Source of the DNA: Sphingomonas daechungensis | Lineage (GTDB): Bacteria; Pseudomonadota; Alphaproteobacteria; Sphingomonadales; Sphingomonadaceae | Reading direction: 5' to 3' | DNA: 64,000 nt | NCBI RefSeq assembly: GCF_014489495.1 | Contig: NZ_CP060780.1 | Coordinates: forward strand, 248,001 to 312,000 | Shown here: positions 11,335-19,108 of the stretch, piece by piece | How positions within the stretch are numbered: position 1 is the first letter of the stretch | Layout of the letters: each line of letters starts with the position of its first letter | Notes under the pieces: generated by a model | The model's database searches: none | What the model was told of the DNA's origin: nothing | The model's input: only the letters and a program-made list of their open reading frames with translations | Translations under genes and position numbers: made by a program

Positions 11335-11923
11335 TCAGGGACGCCTCGATGCCGATTGGCTATTGGTGCGTCCGACACCTTCGGACGGCAGCTCTCCGTT
11401 GATGGCGAGGTGCGCATCGGCGTTCCTTGAGCTTGTCATCTCGATGGAAGTCCCACGAGTGCAGATAATCGTGGTCGTGGCGCAGCGCCTCCTTCGTGCG
11501 ATAGACTGCAGCGCCCCGATCGAAGTCGGCCGTAATGTGGATTGTGCCAGACCCCTCGGTTACCTCTTGCCAGATCTGTTCCAGCTTCCATTCCCATGGC
11601 AGCTGTCTGAGCTGGTCACCCCATTGAGCCTCGGAAAGGTCGGCGAAGCAGTGGAGGTGAGGATTGGTCGAAAGCTTCTCCGGCAACGCAATGACTTTGA
11701 GTCGATCATGTGAATTGCGCAGGTGCACATGCCTGCATCCGAGCATGTAGCTATCCCAGCGGAAGGTGGTGCGACGGAACATCTCGGTAAGCGCTCGGTC
11801 ATTGATGTCGTCATGCCGATTGGGTGCGAGATCAATCGCGTGCGTCGCCGTCGTCATGATCCACTCGACGAGTCCTAGGCGCCGGGAGGTTCGAGACATT
11901 GGGGATGATGATGTTGCGATCAT
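11335..11923 (-). CDS. Candidate HUH-superfamily (Rep-like) protein, frameshifted near its C-terminus
   Basis: About 175-196 residues depending on the start (ATG 11923, or ATG 11857 giving MTTATHAIDLAP). Key features are TNPHLHCFADL, an HxH pair as in HUH endonucleases and Rep proteins, and AVYRTKEALRH further on, where a Tyr-x-x-Lys would be expected in this group, then HSWDFH. Near 11430 the reading moves frame in a short A run (two A missing, or one base inserted); the other frame continues as NADAHLAINGELPSEG and stops at 11335, which is more protein-like than the frame carrying straight on. It lies next to a repressor, excisionase and integrase. Function (replication or transfer of the element) is inference. 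Confidence 0.55.
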
Positions 11924-11948
11924 ATGAGGCTACATCATAGCCTACGTG

Positions 11949-11968
11949 TGCGTGTTGTTCAACACGCA
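11949..11968. promoter_or_regulatory. 20-bp palindromic operator candidate (copy 1)
   Basis: TGCGTGT-TGTTCA-ACACGCA, arms of 7 bp perfectly inverted around 6 bp; the symmetry extends into the spacer to give 9-bp arms. It begins immediately after the stop of the helix-turn-helix gene and lies just upstream of the Rep-like gene start. A second site with the same arms and spacing is at 12531-12550. Confidence 0.6.
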
Positions 11969-12493
11969 TTATGCCGATCGTAACGCTGTAGCGAACCTTT
12001 CCATGAGCCGGCGCGGCATCCCGTCGGAGCGGGCATATGGGACTGCTGCACGAATCAGCTCCATGACGGGCACCTCCGCAAGTGAGAGCCAGCGCCGCTC
12101 CGGCCTACTCTCGGCGACAATCTCTCTCATCACCTGGCGGTGCTCGGCAGGGAGCGTCGACAAAGGCCGGCCGGCGATCGCCTCGAGCTCGTCCACGAAC
12201 TCGTCAGATGATGACGTAATCAGACTCCAATCGACTTCGTCATGACGTTGGTGAAGCACAGCGAGGAGGAACTCTCTCTCTGGTAAACCTACAGCCCGAG
12301 CAATGTCGGTTGCGCGATCAACAGGGATCGGAACCCGGCCGTTGGCCATGTGACTGAGGACAACGGCCTGCTTGTAGCCCAGCTCCTTGCCTATCGCGCG
12401 CACACTCATGCGCTCCGTATCCGCCTTCCGCCGCAGCGCGCTCGCAAGTAGCTGCGCCGCACGGGTGTTCGCGTAGGGATGCTCATCGACCAT
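11969..12493 (-). CDS. XRE/Cro-like helix-turn-helix regulator of the island
   Basis: 174 residues. A helix-turn-helix is visible at about residues 29-70 (MSVRAIGKELGYKQAVVLSH, then a short turn and VDRATDIARAVGL). The C-terminal half is acidic and helical and may dimerise. The gene is bracketed by two copies of the same 20-bp palindrome: one in the divergent region 38 bp before its start and one just after its stop, before the Rep-like gene. This is the layout of an autoregulated element repressor. The reading is uninterrupted. Regulation is inferred, not shown. Confidence 0.75.
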   Translation of the reverse strand: MVDEHPYANTRAAQLLASALRRKADTERMSVRAIGKELGYKQAVVLSHMANGRVPIPVDRATDIARAVGLPEREFLLAVLHQRHDEVDWSLITSSSDEFVDELEAIAGRPLSTLPAEHRQVMREIVAESRPERRWLSLAEVPVMELIRAAVPYARSDGMPRRLMERFATALRSA

Positions 12494-12530
12494 GCAACGA
12501 TCCTATCAATAATCTATTTACAAGAACACA

Positions 12531-12550
12531 TGCGTGTCATATAGCACGCA
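12531..12550. promoter_or_regulatory. 20-bp palindromic operator candidate (copy 2)
   Basis: TGCGTGT-CATATA-GCACGCA, the same 7-6-7 geometry and near-identical arms as the site at 11949-11968. It sits in the 58-bp divergent region between the XRE gene and the plus-strand small gene, ending one base before the ATG at 12552, so a bound repressor would cover the start region of the excisionase/integrase operon. Confidence 0.65.
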
Positions 12551-12551
12551 T

Positions 12552-12728
12552 ATGACAACGATAACCAAAGCGCCGGCGGTTGAGCTGGCACAAAAACTAC
12601 GATGCGCTGCTAGCCGGCGTTCGATGCTCCGTTTGACGCCCGAGCACGTCGCGATCCTCATGCAGCCGCAAATATACGGTCGAATAAGCGACCTCGAAGC
12701 AACGGAATTGAGGGCAGCATGTCTCTGA
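12552..12728 (+). CDS. Small protein at the head of the excisionase/integrase operon
   Basis: 58 residues from ATG at 12552, which follows the palindrome directly. Contains LTPEHVAILMQPQIYGRI; no domain recognised. Its end overlaps the start of the excisionase-like gene at 12719, which supports it as a real first gene of the operon. No clear Shine-Dalgarno is visible because the operator occupies that space. Confidence 0.5.
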   Translation: MTTITKAPAVELAQKLRCAASRRSMLRLTPEHVAILMQPQIYGRISDLEATELRAACL

Positions 12729-13075
12729 CCAGCAGGATAAGCCTCGCGGAAGCCAGCGATGAGAGCGGCTGCCACGCAGTCCAATCAGTCAGAGCCACAC
12801 GGCCCTACACGCCTGAGACCCTCTCGGAGCGGTGGAGCTGCAGCGCCGAGAAAGTGCGCCAAATGATCCACCGTGGCGAGCTTGCTGCCTTTCCGCTTGG
12901 CAAGCTCTTCCGCATCCCCGCCCTAGAAGTTGAGAGATACGAATGCGCCCACTTGCGTCCAGTGAAGAATATGAACTCGTTCCACACCGAGGCAAGCTCG
13001 CCGTTGCTATCGGAACGGGAAAGGCTCGCCGTCGGATCTCGACTGGCACGTCTGACCCTGGTCTCGCCCGAGTAG
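12719..13075 (+). CDS. Excisionase-like (HTH_17/MerR-type) DNA-binding protein
   Basis: 118 residues as read. The central part, YTPETLSERWSCSAEKV, MIHRGELAAFPLGKLF and IPALEVERYE, is the standard winged-helix excisionase form (about residues 29-75). Directly followed by the integrase, as usual in integrative elements. The last ~44 residues overlap the integrase start by 133 bp and look less protein-like, so the true end may be earlier and the overlap caused by a missing base. Confidence 0.75.
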   Translation: MSLTSRISLAEASDESGCHAVQSVRATRPYTPETLSERWSCSAEKVRQMIHRGELAAFPLGKLFRIPALEVERYECAHLRPVKNMNSFHTEASSPLLSERERLAVGSRLARLTLVSPE

Positions 13076-13929
13076 TCGCACGGCAGATCTGGGAGAAGCT
13101 TCACGCTCCAGCTTCCGAGCGTCTCGACGACCTTTGGAAGCACTATCTTGCCGACCGCCGCAAGGATCGGAAGGATGTGACCCGGCAGGAGAACGCTTGG
13201 AAGCACCTTCAGCCAGTATTTGGTCACTTCCTTGGCACCGACATCAGCAAGGACGATTGCCGCGCCTATGCAAAGTTGCGGCGGCGTTTTGGTGCAGCAC
13301 CAGGAACCGTGAGAACGGAACTCGAATATTTGCGGGCTTGTCTAAACCTTCGCTACGGTCGGGGTCACAATCGAGTATGGCTTCCGACTGGGAGCCCTCC
13401 TCGCGATCGATACCTGACGCGAGAAGAGTTCGATATGCTGCTGAGCAACGTCCAAACCGCGCATGTGCGACTGTTCATCATCCTAGCGATGACGACCGGC
13501 GCCCGCATGAGCGCAATTCTGGAGCTCCGGTGGGATCAGGTGGACTTCAAACACCGGACTGTAAACTTCAATTCCCCGGAGCATGAGCAAACTAACAAAA
13601 GACGTCCGGTGGTGCCTCTCAACCAACGGGCCCTTGCTGCTCTTGAGGACGCTGCACGCGGTGCTTTGACTGCTTTTGTGATCGAGTGGAGCGGGGAGCG
13701 CGTAAAGAGCATCAAGAAGGCCGTCAGAATGGCGGCGAAGCGTTCGGGCATTCCTTGCTCACCTCATGTCTTCCGCCACACCGCCGGTGTTTGGATGGCT
13801 CAGGCCGACGTGCCCATGCAGAAAATCTCACAGTTCTTGGGACACACCTCGACGCGTGTCACGGAGCGAACCTATGCGCGCTACTCGCCTTCATTCATGA
13901 AGGATGCCGCGGCAGCGCTGGAGTTTTGA
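12943..13929 (+). CDS. int: Tyrosine recombinase (phage-type integrase)
   Basis: 328 residues. Catalytic residues are visible: Arg in TGARMSAILELRW (about 188), HxxR in SPHVFRHTAGVWMA, His in FLGHTST and the nucleophile Tyr in TERTYARYSP near the C-terminus. An arm-type N-terminal segment (RGKLAVAIGTGKARRRIS) and a core-binding SAM-like region precede the catalytic domain. It lies about 1.8 kb from a tRNA-Val gene, the usual target class, and after an excisionase gene. The reading is intact, so it may be active. The actual attachment site is not shown. Confidence 0.93.
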   Translation: MRPLASSEEYELVPHRGKLAVAIGTGKARRRISTGTSDPGLARVVARQIWEKLHAPASERLDDLWKHYLADRRKDRKDVTRQENAWKHLQPVFGHFLGTDISKDDCRAYAKLRRRFGAAPGTVRTELEYLRACLNLRYGRGHNRVWLPTGSPPRDRYLTREEFDMLLSNVQTAHVRLFIILAMTTGARMSAILELRWDQVDFKHRTVNFNSPEHEQTNKRRPVVPLNQRALAALEDAARGALTAFVIEWSGERVKSIKKAVRMAAKRSGIPCSPHVFRHTAGVWMAQADVPMQKISQFLGHTSTRVTERTYARYSPSFMKDAAAALEF

Positions 13930-13945
13930 CGCCGCCGCACTTCAC

Positions 13946-14827
13946 TCAGCTTTGAAGCAATACGTCTTCGGGCAATTGTTCGTCCTCGTCCTCGCCTTCC
14001 CACTTCGATCGGCGGAATGCCGCCGAAACATACTCGAGCGGGACGGTGCACAGCGCGATGTGCGAGTTTAGTATCAACACCTCCTCGCCGTCTGCATCGA
14101 CAAAGGATACCTGACTTAGGAAGGAATCATCGTCCGCGCCGTCATACATCTCGAGATAGTGGAATATGTCTGAGAGATTATCCGCCTCGCCCGCTTGATC
14201 ATCGTCTTCGTCATCCACCTGATCCGGCTCGACGTCGAAAGTTAGCGGTTCGGTCGAGTCCGTGAGCCACACCTTCAACGGCTCTTCATCTTCCGCGCTC
14301 TCAACCCCTTCACTCACAGGGGCGCCGACATCGTATAAGAACTGGCAAAAAGACATTTCTCTGAGATTGAGGGCCACCCTCTCAGTGGGCGTGTCAAAGA
14401 CCACGAAATAGTAATCCAATCGGTTTTTAAGCACGGATTGGAGTCGCGCCCGATCCTTTAGGCTGATGTTGAAGTCGCGTGCGAAGCCGCCGCGCATTCT
14501 GACATCCAGCCGGTAGTGACGAGGATCTATGTCGATACCCGCTTTGGCCAACGCGATGGCTCTTTTATCGAGCGGTGCGACTTCCTCAGGCACCTGGACC
14601 GTCTGCGAAGCCGGGAACAACTCGCGTATCGGAGCTTGGAGCGCGTGCGCGAGCTTGCGAGCAAGGTCGACCTTGGCTGCTTGGAACCCAGACTCAATCC
14701 GCTGGATCTGTTGCTGGCTTGTGCCTGCAAGCTCCGCCAATTGGCGCTGGGTCATACCCTCTTCAAGCGCAGTGCTCGGATATTGTTTTGAATCATCGAC
14801 TAGCTCCCTGAACCGTTCAGAGAACAT
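13946..14827 (-). CDS. XRE-family regulator with acidic C-terminal region
   Basis: 293 residues from the ATG at 14827. An HTH of the Cro/C1 type lies near residues 25-65 (GMTQRQLAELAGTSQQQIQ then IESG). The rest is unusual: a middle part with ARDFNISLKDRARLQ and a long Asp/Glu-rich stretch (DEDDDQ). An upstream in-frame ATG at 14857 is possible, but it would place the perfect palindrome at 14831-14850 inside the coding region; starting at 14827 leaves it as an operator. Convergent with the integrase. Target genes unknown. Confidence 0.75.
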   Translation of the reverse strand: MFSERFRELVDDSKQYPSTALEEGMTQRQLAELAGTSQQQIQRIESGFQAAKVDLARKLAHALQAPIRELFPASQTVQVPEEVAPLDKRAIALAKAGIDIDPRHYRLDVRMRGGFARDFNISLKDRARLQSVLKNRLDYYFVVFDTPTERVALNLREMSFCQFLYDVGAPVSEGVESAEDEEPLKVWLTDSTEPLTFDVEPDQVDDEDDDQAGEADNLSDIFHYLEMYDGADDDSFLSQVSFVDADGEEVLILNSHIALCTVPLEYVSAAFRRSKWEGEDEDEQLPEDVLLQS

Positions 14828-14830
14828 AGT

Positions 14831-14850
14831 TTGACACGTTATAGTGTCAA
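14831..14850. promoter_or_regulatory. Palindromic operator candidate of the XRE gene
   Basis: TTGACAC-GTTATA-GTGTCAA, perfect 7-bp arms around 6 bp, four bases upstream of the chosen start of the XRE gene. TTGACA on the plus strand also resembles a -35 element. Same 7-6-7 geometry as the other two palindromes in the island but a different sequence, suggesting a separate repressor, probably autoregulation. Confidence 0.6.
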
Positions 14851-14910
14851 GATACACGTTTGTGTGTTATGGTATGTATGCATGTGTCTACGGCGAAACA
14901 TCGGCGACCG

Positions 14911-15655
14911 CTAAGTCGAAGAACTCGCTAGGACGTCCCAAGGCGTAATCATCCGCTGCAGCGCTTCGGTGCTCTTTCCAGACGCAGTGACGAAAATGGC
15001 CCCCACGCGGGTCGTTGGGGTCTCCAAAGCAACGAACATGTCCGTGAGGTCGTCTAGCAGAGTTGTCGGCCTTACGAACCTAAATGCCTCGGTGTGACCT
15101 GCGTCGAGCCGGCAATGCCGCAAAATCTCGCTGACCGTCATGTCACGAGCGATGATTGTCTCCGTATCTGCCCACAAATGGTCGAAGACCGCTGACTCGT
15201 TGAACACTCCAACCACCGCATCGCGCTCATCGAGTATGGGTAAGTGGCTAAACCCGCCCTGCCTCATCGCCTCTGCTAGATCACCGAGCTTATCGGTCAG
15301 CTTGGCGACGACAATCTCATTTCGCGAGACGCCTACTCGGCTCGCCACGGGGGATTCTGCAGGTGACGGAGTAACGCCTGCACTTCAGCGAGGAACGACT
15401 CTGTCACTTGAACAGCGCCCCCTCCGACCTGTGTTGGGGGTGCTGGAGAGCGTTCCGAACATCTTTCACGTAGAAAAGGAGAGTGCGGTTCCTCCGCACT
15501 AAGCCGTCATGGCTCGCGGCTCTGTCGATCTTAAATTCGACTGACGCCGCATCACCTGCGCGGCGATTGACCTCCGCCTTGACCCTCTCGAAGGTGCGAA
15601 TGAACTCTTCCGTTATGCGATCCAAATCCACATCTCCGCCGACCCCGCACTCCAA
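14911..15655 (-). CDS. Possible HEPN-like domain fused to a CBS pair, ~248 aa, frameshifted
   Basis: Read in three pieces joined by two one-base losses: near 15411 (AAGTG, probably AAGGTG) and near 15358 (a C5 run, probably C6). The joined N-terminal ~100 residues are helical and contain LLFYVKDVRNALQH, with Arg67-Asn-x3-His72 matching the HEPN RNase R-x4-6-H rule. The C-terminal ~145 residues hold two CBS motifs (GGFSHLPILDERDAVVGVF and, after a spacer, TLLDDLTDMFVAL ... VGAIFVTASG ... MITPWDVLA). CBS pairs usually bind adenine nucleotides. Start is probably TTG at 15655 or a GTG nearby. It is the island gene closest to the tRNA. The CBS call is good; HEPN rests on one motif. Confidence 0.6.
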
Positions 15656-15751
15656 TGGCCGGCATCCTCATCTTTGGTGCAACTGCACCAGCCGAACCCT
15701 GCAGGCAGAGTTAGCGCTTTTGACTAAGCACCTGAGATCACGAGAGAAAAA

Positions 15752-15826
15752 TGGTGGGCGTGGCAAGGATTGAACTTGCGACCCCTGCGATGTCAACACA
15801 GTGCTCTACCACTGAGCTACACGCCC
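15752..15826 (-). tRNA. tRNA-Val (GAC)
   Basis: Cloverleaf on the minus strand: acceptor stem GGGCGTG / CACGCCC, D arm GCTC..GAGC, anticodon stem CTGTG / CGCAG with loop TTGACAT (anticodon GAC), T arm GCAAG-TTCAATC-CTTGC, discriminator A and an encoded CCA. The 3' end faces the island, the usual orientation for tRNA-targeting integrases. Confidence 0.96.
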
Positions 15827-15926
15827 ACTCGGGAGGCGCATGTAGAGAGCGGCGGCGGGTGGCGCAACCCTTTGTGGCGGCTCTTCGGCGGTTGCGTGCC
15901 AAGGGCGGAGATGGGACACTCTACCG

Positions 15927-16639
15927 ATGTCCACACTCCGCATCGAACGACGGTTTCGCGGGCCGCCAGAGTCCGGCAATGGTGGCTATGCGGCCGGCCT
16001 GGTCGCCGCTGCCCTCGGGGGCTCGAACTGCACCGTCACCTTGAAGTCACCGCCCCGATCGGGCGCAACCTCACCCTCTCGACCGATGCCGACGGCGCGA
16101 CATTGTTCGACGACGGGACCATCGTCGTCACCGCTTCACGAGATCCTGTTGAGGTGGAGGTCCCGCCTCCACCCACACTCGCGGAAGCGCAGGACGCCGA
16201 ACCTCGCTTCACCGGACATGTGCACCACATCTTTCCAGGCTGCTTCGTCTGCGGGCCAGAACGGGAACGTGGCGACGGGATGCGGATCTTTCCGGGTTCA
16301 TTGCATGACGGAGCCGATCGCGTCGCTGCGACATGGACGCCTGATGCGAGCGTCGGCGACGCGGACGGTTTCGTCCTGCCCGAGTTCCTGTGGGCCGCTT
16401 TGGACTGCCCGGGATACTTTGCCGTCGAAAGCACCGCCGGCCTTGCCTTGCTCGGACGCATGTCGGCGACCATTCACCGGCAGGCACAAATCGGCGAGCC
16501 ACTGATCGTCACTGGGTGGCCCATCTCCGCCGAAGGTCGCAAGCATCGCGTCGGAAGCGCCCTGCACGATGCGAATGGCGATTTGATCGCGGCTGCGACC
16601 GCGACCTGGATCACGCTGAATGAGGCGAAAGCCGCCTAG
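15927..16639 (+). CDS. Hotdog/thioesterase-like protein, ~237 aa, frameshifted
   Basis: Start ATG at 15927 (MSTLRIERRFRG). The reading moves frame at a G5 run (16016-16020), joining AAGLVAAALGG to LELHRHLEVTAPIG, and continues to 16639. A cysteine motif, IFPGCFVCGPERERGDGMRI, is characteristic of a group of uncharacterised acyl-CoA thioesterase-like proteins. The C-terminal part (PLIVTGWPISAEGRKH) fits a second hotdog repeat. A longer frame beginning inside the tRNA was rejected. Tail-to-tail with cpdR. Substrate unknown. Confidence 0.7.
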
Positions 16640-17013
16640 AGGCGGCCGTGTTGATCTTCGGTCTGGAAGATTCGGTCTACTTCAGCGACCAGATCCTTCA
16701 GGTGAAACGGCTTCGACAGGAGTTTCGCTCCCGGAGTCGTCCGGCCGCCCTGAAGCGCCACCGCGGCAAAACCGGTGATGAACATCACGCGGATCTCGGG
16801 ATCGATTGAAGAAGCCTTCTGGGCGAGCTCGATCCCGTCCATCTCAGGCATGACGATGTCGGTCAGAAGCAGGTCGAAACGGTCGGTTTCCAGAAGAGGC
16901 ATGGCCTCCGTTCCGCACCCAACCGCAGAGACTTCATAGCCGACACGCTGCAAAGCGCGCTGCAGATACTCGCGCATGGAGCTGTCGTCTTCGGCCAGAA
17001 GAATTTTCGCCAT
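16636..17013 (-). CDS. cpdR: Response regulator CpdR
   Basis: 125-residue stand-alone receiver domain. Acidic pocket AEDD near the N-terminus, phosphoacceptor Asp in LLLTDIVMPEMDG (about residue 52), Thr in MFITGFAAVAL, and Lys in LLSKPFHLKDL. The motifs and length match CpdR, which in Caulobacter acts downstream of CckA-ChpT and in its unphosphorylated form directs ClpXP to the pole for degradation of CtrA and other substrates. Monocistronic, divergent from the N-formylglutamate amidohydrolase gene. Intact. Confidence 0.93.
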   Translation of the reverse strand: MAKILLAEDDSSMREYLQRALQRVGYEVSAVGCGTEAMPLLETDRFDLLLTDIVMPEMDGIELAQKASSIDPEIRVMFITGFAAVALQGGRTTPGAKLLSKPFHLKDLVAEVDRIFQTEDQHGRL

Positions 17014-17123
17014 ATGTGCCCTTATGCTCGGAACGCTTAATTTTTTCCAGCGTCATAGGTTGCAATTGCCCCGAAACGCGACACTCATGGGGTGATGGCC
17101 ATGAACAGGACCACCTGCCCCTA

Positions 17124-17957
17124 ATGTCTCTTGCCCCTCCGGCCATTTTTCCATCCACCGCCGAATTCCCGGTGCTGCTGTCCGTTCCGCACGCCGGCCG
17201 GGACTACCCCGAGTGGCTGATCGCCCTATGCAAGGGCGGAGCATCGGCGCTGTACGCGCTCGAAGACCCGTTGGTCGACGACCTCGTCGAAACCACTGTC
17301 GACAAGGGCTTCGGCGCCGTAATCGCGCGCGCGCCGCGAGCGGCCGTGGATTGCAATCGGGCCGAAGACGAGATCGACCCGACCGTTATTCGCTCGGGGC
17401 CGATCGCTTCGCTGAGCCCGCGGGCGCGCGGCGGGCTGGGTATCGTCCCCGGCCGCACAGCATCGCATGGCCCGCTTTGGCGACAGGCCATCCCGCGTCA
17501 CGAGCTTGAGGAGCGCCTGGCCCAGGCGCACCGCCCCTATCACAAGGCGATCGAGGACGCTTTGAGGCGCCTGCTGGATACGTTCGGCTGCGCGCTGTTG
17601 CTCGATTGTCATTCCATGCCGCCGCCCGAAGAGGGGCCGGCCATCGTGATCGGCGACCGCTACGGGCAAAGCGCGGCGCCATGGGTGACGACGGAGGCGG
17701 TGAAGATCGTCACCTCGCTCGGATTTCGGGCAGGCGTGAACCAGCCCTTCGCAGGCGGGCACATCGTCCAGCGCCACGGTGCACCGGCACGCGGGATTCA
17801 CGCGATCCAGATCGAGATCGACCGCCGTTGCTACATGCGGCCGAACCTCGTCGGACGCGGACCCGGGTTTGGAAAAGTGTCCCGCCTGTTCGAGCAACTC
17901 GCCCTTCGACTTGGCCAGCATTTGCTCGACCGACGCTTCTCGGAAGCCGCCGAATAG
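17124..17957 (+). CDS. N-formylglutamate amidohydrolase family protein
   Basis: 277 residues from ATG 17124 (MSLAPPAIFPSTAEFPVLLS); an upstream ATG at 17016 would overlap the cpdR promoter region and gives unlikely sequence. Family motifs: LLSVPHAGRDYP, RAAVDCNRAEDEID, LLLDCHSMPP and AIQIEIDRRCYMRP, holding the likely metal ligands (His, Asp/Glu and His). In histidine breakdown such enzymes hydrolyse N-formyl-L-glutamate, but no hut genes are nearby, so the substrate here is open. Intact reading. Confidence 0.88.
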   Translation: MSLAPPAIFPSTAEFPVLLSVPHAGRDYPEWLIALCKGGASALYALEDPLVDDLVETTVDKGFGAVIARAPRAAVDCNRAEDEIDPTVIRSGPIASLSPRARGGLGIVPGRTASHGPLWRQAIPRHELEERLAQAHRPYHKAIEDALRRLLDTFGCALLLDCHSMPPPEEGPAIVIGDRYGQSAAPWVTTEAVKIVTSLGFRAGVNQPFAGGHIVQRHGAPARGIHAIQIEIDRRCYMRPNLVGRGPGFGKVSRLFEQLALRLGQHLLDRRFSEAAE

Positions 17958-17963
17958 CCAAAG

Positions 17964-17996
17964 AAAAAGGGCCGTCCCGAAGTTGCGGAACGGCCC
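17964..17996 (-). terminator. Intrinsic terminator of the SapC gene
   Basis: On the minus strand GGGCCGT-TCCGCAACTTCGGG-ACGGCCC, then TTTTTC. Strong GC stem followed by a T run, placed about 120 bp after the SapC stop; convergent with the amidohydrolase gene. Confidence 0.7.
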
Positions 17997-18117
17997 AGTT
18001 CAGGGAGGAACGCACTCAAGGTGCGTCGCTCACGCCGCCTAAGGGGGAGCTGGCGGCAGCGAGCAAGAGTTAGATGGTTACGCGGCGGCCGTTTTCAATT
18101 CCCCCACCGCGCGATCC

Positions 18118-18909
18118 TCACGCGTCGGCTGTCGCCGGCTGAGGAATTGCGATCGGCCCCTTCCCCTGCTGGACCTGAAGCGAGAACACTTCACGGATCT
18201 GCGACAGTGAGAAGAGGTGCGCGTAGATGAGGGCAAGCATGCCGCTCTGGTTCATCTTGCGGAGCTCGTCGCCGCGCAAGTTCCGGAGCTTCTCCTCGTC
18301 CACCATGCGGAAGCCACGGTAAACGAACGGCTGCGTCGCGCCTTCCGGCTGGATCGCGACTTCACCGTCCATCAGCAGATCGCTGGTCTTCAGTTCCTGG
18401 ATGAATGCGGCGGTGCGCTGACCCGCAGTCTCGAACTGTTCGCAGAACTGAAGGACAGCCTTGGTCGCTTCCGAAGGCTGGTCGCCGTCGAACAGTGGCT
18501 CGCCTTCGGCGAATTCGCCGACCGCGCCCGACGTCGGGTCGAAGCACAGCGACAGCTCGTCGCTCTCCGGCGCGAGGCGGGCGAGAAGGAACGGATACCG
18601 GCGCATGTAGGCCGGGATGTAAATCGCCGGATCGTGCGGAATACCGCTAGCATCCAGGAAGACATTCGAGCCTTCGTTAAGCCCCATCAGGGCCAACGGG
18701 ACGGGATCGCCGCCGACCGAGAAAACAATCGGATAATGGCGCTGAAGCAAGGCGAACTCATCGACCGTGACCGGCACGGCGTGGGTCTCGCCCATCTGCG
18801 GTGCGCTCTCGATGCGGCGAATACGCATATTGCCGTGTTGAGGTCCGTTGAGAGCTTCCAGCTTGTTATAGAAAAGCGGTAGTTCCTGAGTGGGCGCAGC
18901 AGTCGCCAT
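18118..18909 (-). CDS. SapC family protein
   Basis: 263 residues from ATG 18909 (MATAAPTQELPLFY). The sequence RHYPIVFSVGGDPVPLALMG, YIPAYMRRYPF and the C-terminal QVQQGKG stretch are typical of the SapC family. The name comes from a Campylobacter S-layer cluster, but the family is widespread in alphaproteobacteria without S-layers, and its function is uncertain. No signal peptide. Followed by a terminator, so probably monocistronic. Intact. Confidence 0.88.
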   Translation of the reverse strand: MATAAPTQELPLFYNKLEALNGPQHGNMRIRRIESAPQMGETHAVPVTVDEFALLQRHYPIVFSVGGDPVPLALMGLNEGSNVFLDASGIPHDPAIYIPAYMRRYPFLLARLAPESDELSLCFDPTSGAVGEFAEGEPLFDGDQPSEATKAVLQFCEQFETAGQRTAAFIQELKTSDLLMDGEVAIQPEGATQPFVYRGFRMVDEEKLRNLRGDELRKMNQSGMLALIYAHLFSLSQIREVFSLQVQQGKGPIAIPQPATADA

Positions 18910-19108
18910 ATTCCGAGTTTCTCCTGGGCGTCGTTTCGGGGGCACTCGCGCGCGTTCCACCGGGCCGACTGGAAATTGTGCGCAGCGCTGTAGGCATGGG
19001 CCTCAACTAAGGCAAGTGCCGCGGCTAGCCCCTATGCCGGGCGTATCAATTCATTGATTGTTCAACGGGGTGGCCGCAAAGCAAGGAGAACCGGGGACGA
19101 CTGCCTGA

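Noticed and set aside
15770-15926. Longer N-terminus of the hotdog protein beginning inside the tRNA-Val gene
   Set aside because: It would read tRNA sequence as protein; the ATG at 15927 with one restored base gives a normal start.
18003-18117. C-terminal extension of SapC in another frame
   Set aside because: It would need an inserted base or two lost bases, unlike the single losses seen elsewhere, and the present stop gives a normal length.
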